Source of the DNA: CAYXVU01 sp964468725
GTDB lineage: Bacteria; Acidobacteriota; Blastocatellia; UBA7656
DNA length: 9,960 nt
Reading direction: 5' to 3'
Assembly: GCA_964468725.1 (NCBI GenBank)
Contig: CAYXVU010000224.1
Coordinates: 1 to 9,960, forward strand
In this document: positions 6,437 through 9,960 of the stretch, one piece after another
How the letters are laid out: the number at the start of each line of letters is the position of its first letter
Position numbering within the stretch: position 1 is the stretch's first letter
Position numbers and translations under genes: made by a program
The notes under the pieces: model-generated
Database searches by the model: none
What the model saw: only the letters and a program-made list of their open reading frames with translations
Told to the model about the DNA's origin: nothing

Positions 6437-6974
6437 AGGTTCAAGAGAATCCTTTCTTGTGCGCTCGCACTGTTATTGCTCAAAAGGATGGCCATACTCT
6501 CAGCCAATGCAGCAGCGAAGGATGAGAAAGCAGATCGGAAAACAGCAAAGCAAGCAGAGAAGCAATGATAAGCCGTCGAGAAGATCAAAAGAAAGATGGC
6601 CGCCATCGGCGTCGGAGAAAAGCGCGCCTGGTGCTGCACCTGAAAGGTCATTCGGCGGAGCAAGATTACATCAGTGCGATTGAAGACGATGTCTTCGTCA
6701 TCACGGATATAAGACGGGCGCGACGACTCCCCTTTGCCTACACCGTGCCGTTGGGTGCGCGCATCAATCCGTCGCAGGCAAACAGCAACTGTTGGGGCTG
6801 GCGGCCTTTGTTGGCGCAGCCTTCGTCGCCCTTTTGATCATTCTCGCAAAATCTCAAATAGACGGCTCTGAAGCGGGTAAGCAGGGCAACAAAATGAGAG
6901 GGATGGCTTGGCGGGCTTCCGCAGTTCGGCTTGCAAGGCGTAGCCCTGAGGGGCTGTTAAGTCGGGAGGGATAG
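6437..6974 (+). pseudogene. Decayed gene for a small secreted/membrane protein
   Basis: One protein can be traced through three frames. Frame 1: after AGGAGA (6426-6431) comes AGG at 6437 where ATG is expected, then FKRILSCALALLLL (signal peptide) and a Lys/Ala-rich linker DEKADRKTAKQAEKQ. Two stops follow (TGA 6566-6568, TAA 6569-6571), then the same frame continues AVEKIKRKMAAIGVGEK. Near 6620 it shifts by -1 to KARLVLHLKGHSAEQDYISA and EDDVFVITD, then LPFAYT. A second -1 shift between about 6735 and 6790 leads to KQQLLGLAAFVGAAFVALLI, a membrane helix, ending at TAG 6972-6974. I recall intact proteins of this plan in Acidobacteriota ('VKLKDG...G-x-I-x-x-x-x-E-D-x-FVVTD', then a C-terminal helix); their function is unknown to me. 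Sequencing errors could explain the shifts but hardly the double stop plus lost start. An alternative is a shorter gene starting at 6565. Confidence 0.55.
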
Positions 6975-7023
6975 GTGTTTCTAATCGTGACGATTCGAAA
7001 TCAACACTTAGCGGAAGAAGCGG

Positions 7024-7042
7024 TTTGCAAGAAAATTGCAAA
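7024..7042. other. Isolated AT-rich hairpin
   Basis: TTTGCAA and TTGCAAA form a perfect 7-bp stem around GAAAA. CGG before it and CCGG four bases after it could extend the stem with a bulge. It lies between the decayed gene and the 3D-gene promoter. No T-run follows, so it is not an obvious terminator. A weaker stem (GTGTT ... AACAC, enclosing AATCG-TGA-CGATT) occurs at 6975-7007. Confidence 0.5.
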
Positions 7043-7141
7043 GAATCCGGTTAAGGTCTTGTGCTGGATGATTAGCATTGCGAGTAAGAGAACATCGGCG
7101 CGACAGGGATGGAATTCGTTCATAAGAATCGTTGACCTTAC

Positions 7142-7150
7142 TGCTATACT
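7142..7150 (+). promoter_or_regulatory. Extended -10 promoter for the 3D-domain gene
   Basis: TGCTATACT is a good extended -10 (TG-n-TATACT). TTGACC at 7132-7137 is too close (7 bp) to be its -35, and nothing convincing lies at 17 bp, as is usual for extended -10 promoters. Transcription would begin near 7157, giving a leader of about 115 nt. Confidence 0.5.
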
Positions 7151-7170
7151 GGCCGCGCTTTTCAGAAGGC

Positions 7171-7272
7171 GCGACTCGAAGATTGTCGTTTACGGAGTAA
7201 ACCAATAAAAACCAACGGTTGTTTTTCTTTGTCGAGTCGTGTGTGATGGTAACCAGAACCAAGGAGGTTTGA
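7171..7272 (+). promoter_or_regulatory. Folded 5' leader of the 3D-domain gene, candidate cis-regulatory RNA
   Basis: A closing stem CGACTCGA (7172-7179) pairs exactly with TCGAGTCG (7232-7239), extended by a G-U pair (7171 with 7240). Inside are two hairpins: GTTTAC-GGA-GTAAAC (7188-7202) and AACC-AAC-GGTT (7210-7220), which extends through A-U pairs with one bulged G into the T-run at 7222-7226. Together they make a three-way junction. The ribosome site AAGGAGG (7261-7267) follows, and AACC/GGTT (7257-7260 with 7266-7269) could form a small hairpin around it. I do not recognise it as the ydaO (c-di-AMP) riboswitch or another known class. Confidence 0.5.
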
Positions 7273-7875
7273 ATGGGGCGATACCCCAAAAACAGAATGG
7301 TAGCGTCACTTTCATCAGGCTTGTCCATCCTGATGCTGGCGTCCGTATTTGTCGTTTACGGCGAGATGAGTTCCGCAATCGCGGAAGACAGTTTGTCCCA
7401 AGCCACCGTCACGGAACCAAAAGAGAAATCCGAGACCTCAAAATCATCTACTGAAGTCGTTCCCTCTGGCAATCTTTCAACCGATAAAAAGACCGAAGTA
7501 ACCGGGCCAACCATTGCAATCCCGCAAGCGACCGGCAAAACGCCTGCGGTGTCGGAACCCGGAGAGCACTATGAATTTCATGCGACCGCCTACTGTCTGA
7601 AAGGGCGCACCGCATCGGGGGCTTATGTTGAGCGTGGCATGATCGCCGCCGACCCGCGCGTGCTGCCGCTGGGAACAATTGTTCATATTCAGGCAGGCAA
7701 ATACACCGGAACCTATAAAGTCACCGATACGGGCGGAGCCATTCGCGGAAAGAAAATTGACATCTATGTGCCAAGCTACCAAGAAGCGATTCGGTTCGGC
7801 AGACAAAAGATCAAAGTCAAGGTGCTTTCTCATCCTAAGCGCAGTTCCTCTTCAAGCAACACAACCAAGCGTTAG
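7273..7875 (+). CDS. Secreted 3D-domain protein (putative cell-wall lytic/MltA-fold)
   Basis: The protein has 200 residues. The start is fixed by AAGGAGG (7261-7267), five bases upstream. Residues 10-29 are hydrophobic, with a likely cut after SSAIA (about 37), so it is exported. Residues 38-95 are a Ser/Thr/Lys/Glu-rich linker without structure. Residues 100-185 are the 3D domain: FHATAYC, GRTASGAYVERGMIAADPRVLPLGT, then KVTDTGG and GKKIDIYVPS. The three name-giving aspartates are Asp127, Asp152 and Asp163. This double-psi beta-barrel domain is shared with MltA lytic transglycosylase and with the C-terminus of Rpf/YocH-type wall hydrolases. It probably acts on peptidoglycan, but no separate wall-binding domain such as LysM or G5 is present. 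The C-terminus is a basic, Ser-rich tail. A folded leader precedes the gene and a strong terminator follows it. Confidence 0.88.
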   Translation: MGRYPKNRMVASLSSGLSILMLASVFVVYGEMSSAIAEDSLSQATVTEPKEKSETSKSSTEVVPSGNLSTDKKTEVTGPTIAIPQATGKTPAVSEPGEHYEFHATAYCLKGRTASGAYVERGMIAADPRVLPLGTIVHIQAGKYTGTYKVTDTGGAIRGKKIDIYVPSYQEAIRFGRQKIKVKVLSHPKRSSSSSNTTKR

Positions 7876-7898
7876 TAAGTTTCTTCTTTCGTAAATTG

Positions 7899-7948
7899 AA
7901 AAGCTCGCAGCTACGGAAACCCTGAACCTGCGAGCTTTTAATTTTTTT
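7899..7948. terminator. Strong bidirectional intrinsic terminator
   Basis: AAAAGCTCGCAG (7899-7910) pairs perfectly over 12 bp with CTGCGAGCTTTT (7928-7939) around a 17-base loop, and TTTTAATTTTTTT (7936-7948) follows on the + strand. On the - strand the stem is followed by TTTTCAATTT. It sits 23 bp after the 3D-gene stop and 39 bp after the stop of the convergent gene at 7988, and so serves both. Confidence 0.9.
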
Positions 7949-7987
7949 GTCGCAGCGTCGAACCTCTGACCAGCGTAGCCTCGGCGT

Positions 7988-9811
7988 TTAGGGGCGCGCG
8001 CTGCCAGCCAGTGAACTATCGAGCGCGGCACGGCGACCGGTTGAGACGGCAAAGTAGCGCTCTTGTGCTTCACGATAGCGATTCACGCGGTCGAGCGTGG
8101 TTTGAGAAGGCGACCGCCCTGCTTCGGTGAGCAGGACGAAGGCCACGCGCAACTGTTTGGGTGCTGAGGTCACGTCCGGCACACGTTCGCCTTCTTGCGC
8201 GATGATCTTTTCAATCGTTGTTTTCATCGGGCGTGCGCTGAGAGAAAATCCGGCCAGCGGCGAGCGCGAGCGCACTAACTCTTGGAGATCGTCATCGAGG
8301 TCGAGATAGCTGATCTCGCCGACTTCTCCAGACGCGCGCAGCCCCATCAAATACTGATCGAGTTTGCTGAAATGGTGTGCGGCGCTCTCGGTCGTCATAA
8401 AGATGCCTGCGCCGATGTCGCGCCACGCATTGCCTTCCATGATTGAAGAGAGACTGCCTTCCGCGTTGGTGCGCGAGTCGGTGAGGAAGCTCCAATGCTC
8501 GCGCTCACGTCCGAGCAGATCATCATTCGCCTTCCGCCCGTCGGCAAAGCGCACATAAGCAAGCCAGCGATGGCCTTGCTCATGACAGACGATGGCAATA
8601 GCCGAGTGCAGCCCCGCATGCTGTGCGTTTGGGTCGGCAGGCCAGTCACCGATGATGTTGCCCATGCGAATGATGGTTTGCAATTGCGCGGGGCTTCCGT
8701 AAATCGCGCCGCGATCAAAGAGCGGCATCCCAATGCCGCGAATCTCATTGCGCACGTTGAAAGCGGTCGCCAGACCCGTGCCATTGTCGAAGGCAAAATC
8801 CGTCCAGATGTAGAGCGTGTCGAAGACATCCGTATGGGTGCGATAAAAGGCGCGTGCCAACGCAACATCGTCTAGCCGCTTCTGTTGGCTGAAGGCTTCA
8901 TACACCGCACCGGTGATTGTCGTTGCTGGCGGCGCGGAGAGATCAACCGATACGGCGGGCGTTTCTGTGTCGCCTGTTGAAAGGCCGACGAGTCCGGCGT
9001 GCGCATTGATCTTTTTGTAGATGAAGGCGATGCGCCCGTCATCAAATAGAATCGTTTGAAAGGTGCTCAGACCGGCGTAGCGAATCTGCGGCGTTTTGTT
9101 CCATGTGAAGACGTGGCGGTTGGCAGCGCGTTTGTAGTAGACCGCTCCTTTGCCGCTCAAAAAAAAGTCCCACCACAAGGGCGCAATGCGCGGCGCCCCG
9201 CTTGCCAGATGGGCGGGGGAGGGGCGCGACGCGGTGTCGCCTTCGCTAAATGTAATGTAGCCATTGGCGCTGACAAAGAGGCGATCATAGGAAAGGCCAA
9301 AGAAGGGAAAGCTTGCCTCTGGCAACGGAACTTCCCGAAAGCCGTTGTTGTTGTCGCTTTGTCCGTCGAGGCCAACAAAGTCCTTCAATTTTTCGCCGCG
9401 TTCGCCATCGAATGGCATGCTGATACGAGTCACACCGTAACCAGCGTCTTGGGGGGTAAATAGCAGAGCCTTTTTCTGTAGATCGAAATCATTGGGCGGC
9501 ACAATGATGCTACCGTCGTCTTCAATGACAGCGATCTCGCCGATGTCTTCGACCTTCGCCTGCGGCGTCAAGCTAGCCGAACTATGGCTTGCAGTGTCCG
9601 TCGTCGCCTTTCGGCGTAGCCGGTTTTGCTCATGTAAGTAGGCACTGTCTTGCGCGCCGTTGACAGCAAACCCACAGTCTTCGTATCGCTCAGGATAATG
9701 TGATTGCTGTGCGGGCGTAAAGGTGACGAACCGGCTCACCGCAGGGGTTGCAAGCAGGGTTGAACAGAGAGGCAACAGCGCCAAAATTATGATGAGACTA
9801 CGTCGTGGCAT
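7988..9811 (-). CDS. Secreted nidogen-like domain plus HEQGH metallopeptidase-like protein
   Basis: The protein has 607 residues. The ATG (9811-9809) follows a purine-rich AGAGAGAAG about four bases upstream. A signal peptide covers residues 1 to about 25 (LIIILALLPL core). A linker leads to a nidogen-like domain at about 160-285: FPFFGLSYDRLFVSANGYIT, RIAPLWWDFF, VYYKR, HVFTWNKTPQ, FQTILFDDGRIAFIYKKI and GLVGLSTG. The second half has a zinc-binding HExxH motif, HEQGHRW, at 410-414 (His410, Glu411, His414). Downstream are HWSFL (439-443), SIMEGNAW (456-463, Glu459 a possible third ligand) and KLDQYLMGLR. I recall the 'HW-F ... S-x-MEGN ... LD-YLMGL' set in exported zincin-like proteins of Acidobacteriota, usually uncharacterised. 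It probably cleaves extracellular protein or binds a surface partner; the substrate is unknown. The last 100 residues carry no recognised domain. Confidence 0.8.
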   Translation of the reverse strand: MPRRSLIIILALLPLCSTLLATPAVSRFVTFTPAQQSHYPERYEDCGFAVNGAQDSAYLHEQNRLRRKATTDTASHSSASLTPQAKVEDIGEIAVIEDDGSIIVPPNDFDLQKKALLFTPQDAGYGVTRISMPFDGERGEKLKDFVGLDGQSDNNNGFREVPLPEASFPFFGLSYDRLFVSANGYITFSEGDTASRPSPAHLASGAPRIAPLWWDFFLSGKGAVYYKRAANRHVFTWNKTPQIRYAGLSTFQTILFDDGRIAFIYKKINAHAGLVGLSTGDTETPAVSVDLSAPPATTITGAVYEAFSQQKRLDDVALARAFYRTHTDVFDTLYIWTDFAFDNGTGLATAFNVRNEIRGIGMPLFDRGAIYGSPAQLQTIIRMGNIIGDWPADPNAQHAGLHSAIAIVCHEQGHRWLAYVRFADGRKANDDLLGREREHWSFLTDSRTNAEGSLSSIMEGNAWRDIGAGIFMTTESAAHHFSKLDQYLMGLRASGEVGEISYLDLDDDLQELVRSRSPLAGFSLSARPMKTTIEKIIAQEGERVPDVTSAPKQLRVAFVLLTEAGRSPSQTTLDRVNRYREAQERYFAVSTGRRAALDSSLAGSARP

Positions 9812-9862
9812 AAAACTTCTCTCTAGGGCTTCACCATCGGCGGCGAAAAGCGGGTCGCGCAG

Positions 9863-9892
9863 AGTATAATGAAAGCGATCCGCACATCACAA
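9863..9892 (-). promoter_or_regulatory. Probable promoter of the nidogen/metallopeptidase gene
   Basis: On the - strand TTGTGA (9892-9887) and TATACT (9868-9863) are 18 bp apart, 52 bp upstream of the ATG. Both hexamers are good sigma-70-type matches. The same bases read TATAAT (9865-9870) on the + strand, which may serve the divergent gene to the right. Confidence 0.55.
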
Positions 9893-9951
9893 CCACGCCC
9901 ACGTAGGAACTGGCGTTGACCTGGTTTCGTGGAAAGATGAATATCAACCAG

Positions 9952-9958
9952 AAAGGAG
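9952..9958 (+). promoter_or_regulatory. Ribosome site of a divergent gene beyond the window
   Basis: AAAGGAG near the right end fits a ribosome-binding site, so a + strand gene probably starts within about ten bases after 9960. A TTGACC at 9916-9921 could be its -35, but no good -10 follows at 17 bp. Confidence 0.4.
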
Positions 9959-9960
9959 TC

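Noticed and set aside
7132..7150. TTGACC followed by TATACT as a classic promoter
   Set aside because: The spacing is only 7 bp. The TATACT is kept as an extended -10 instead.
6975..7208. A 77-codon frame starting at GTG with GGGAGGG four bases upstream
   Set aside because: The ribosome site is good, but the protein has no recognisable feature, its composition is odd, and the frame runs across the extended -10 promoter and the folded leader of the 3D gene. I treat it as chance, though it cannot be fully excluded.
7172..7272. ydaO/c-di-AMP riboswitch before the 3D gene
   Set aside because: Gene context would fit, but the conserved sequence blocks I know for that class are absent and the leader is too short.
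7008..7328. A 106-codon frame on the - strand
   Set aside because: It overlaps the promoter, leader and first codons of the well-supported 3D gene and has no recognisable motif.
8495..8875. A 126-codon frame on the + strand
   Set aside because: It is antisense to the HEQGH-containing part of the nidogen/metallopeptidase gene and shows no protein-family features.

Overview
The window looks like chromosomal DNA from an Acidobacteriota-type bacterium, perhaps class Blastocatellia. That placement is inference: the GC content is moderate, most products are exported, and several proteins resemble families I associate with that group (the TPR-type C-terminus at the left edge, a small secreted beta-rich domain, a nidogen-like domain fused to a zincin, and a decayed 'KARLVLHLKG...EDDVFVITD' protein). 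No rRNA or tRNA gene, CRISPR array or complete transposon is visible.

Layout. Bases 3-362 are the 3' end of a TPR-type protein, followed by a perfect 30-bp palindrome (375-404). A flavin reductase-like protein (450-920), a small secreted protein (1032-1601) and an exported N-acyl-D-amino-acid deacylase-type amidohydrolase (1775-3400) follow on the + strand. The amidohydrolase converges, with only two bases between stop codons, on a membrane-anchored sulfatase of the iduronate-2-sulfatase type (3403-4830, - strand). Upstream of the sulfatase, 4831-5462 holds no intact gene. It contains short diverged repeats, a hairpin next to the sulfatase Shine-Dalgarno site, and what I read as a group II intron fragment truncated at both ends, including the first codons of its intron-encoded protein. 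An alpha/beta hydrolase follows on the - strand (5463-6257).

The 1-kb gap at 6258-7272 is the most informative part. It contains a decayed gene whose ancestral protein can be followed through all three + frames (signal peptide, Lys/Ala-rich linker, small beta domain, C-terminal membrane helix), with a lost start codon, two adjacent stops and two frameshifts. After it come an isolated strong hairpin and then a folded 5' leader for a secreted 3D-domain protein (7273-7875). That gene ends at a strong bidirectional terminator shared with a 607-residue secreted protein on the - strand (7988-9811), which combines a nidogen-like domain with an HEQGH metallopeptidase-like domain. The window ends in the upstream region of a divergent gene that starts just beyond 9960.

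The intact genes do not form one pathway. Most encode exported enzymes acting on peptides, D-amino-acid derivatives, sulfate esters or cell wall, which would suit a scavenging heterotroph. I see no convincing new multi-gene system. The items most worth a second look are the folded 3D-gene leader, the group II intron remnant, the decayed gene and the long palindrome.
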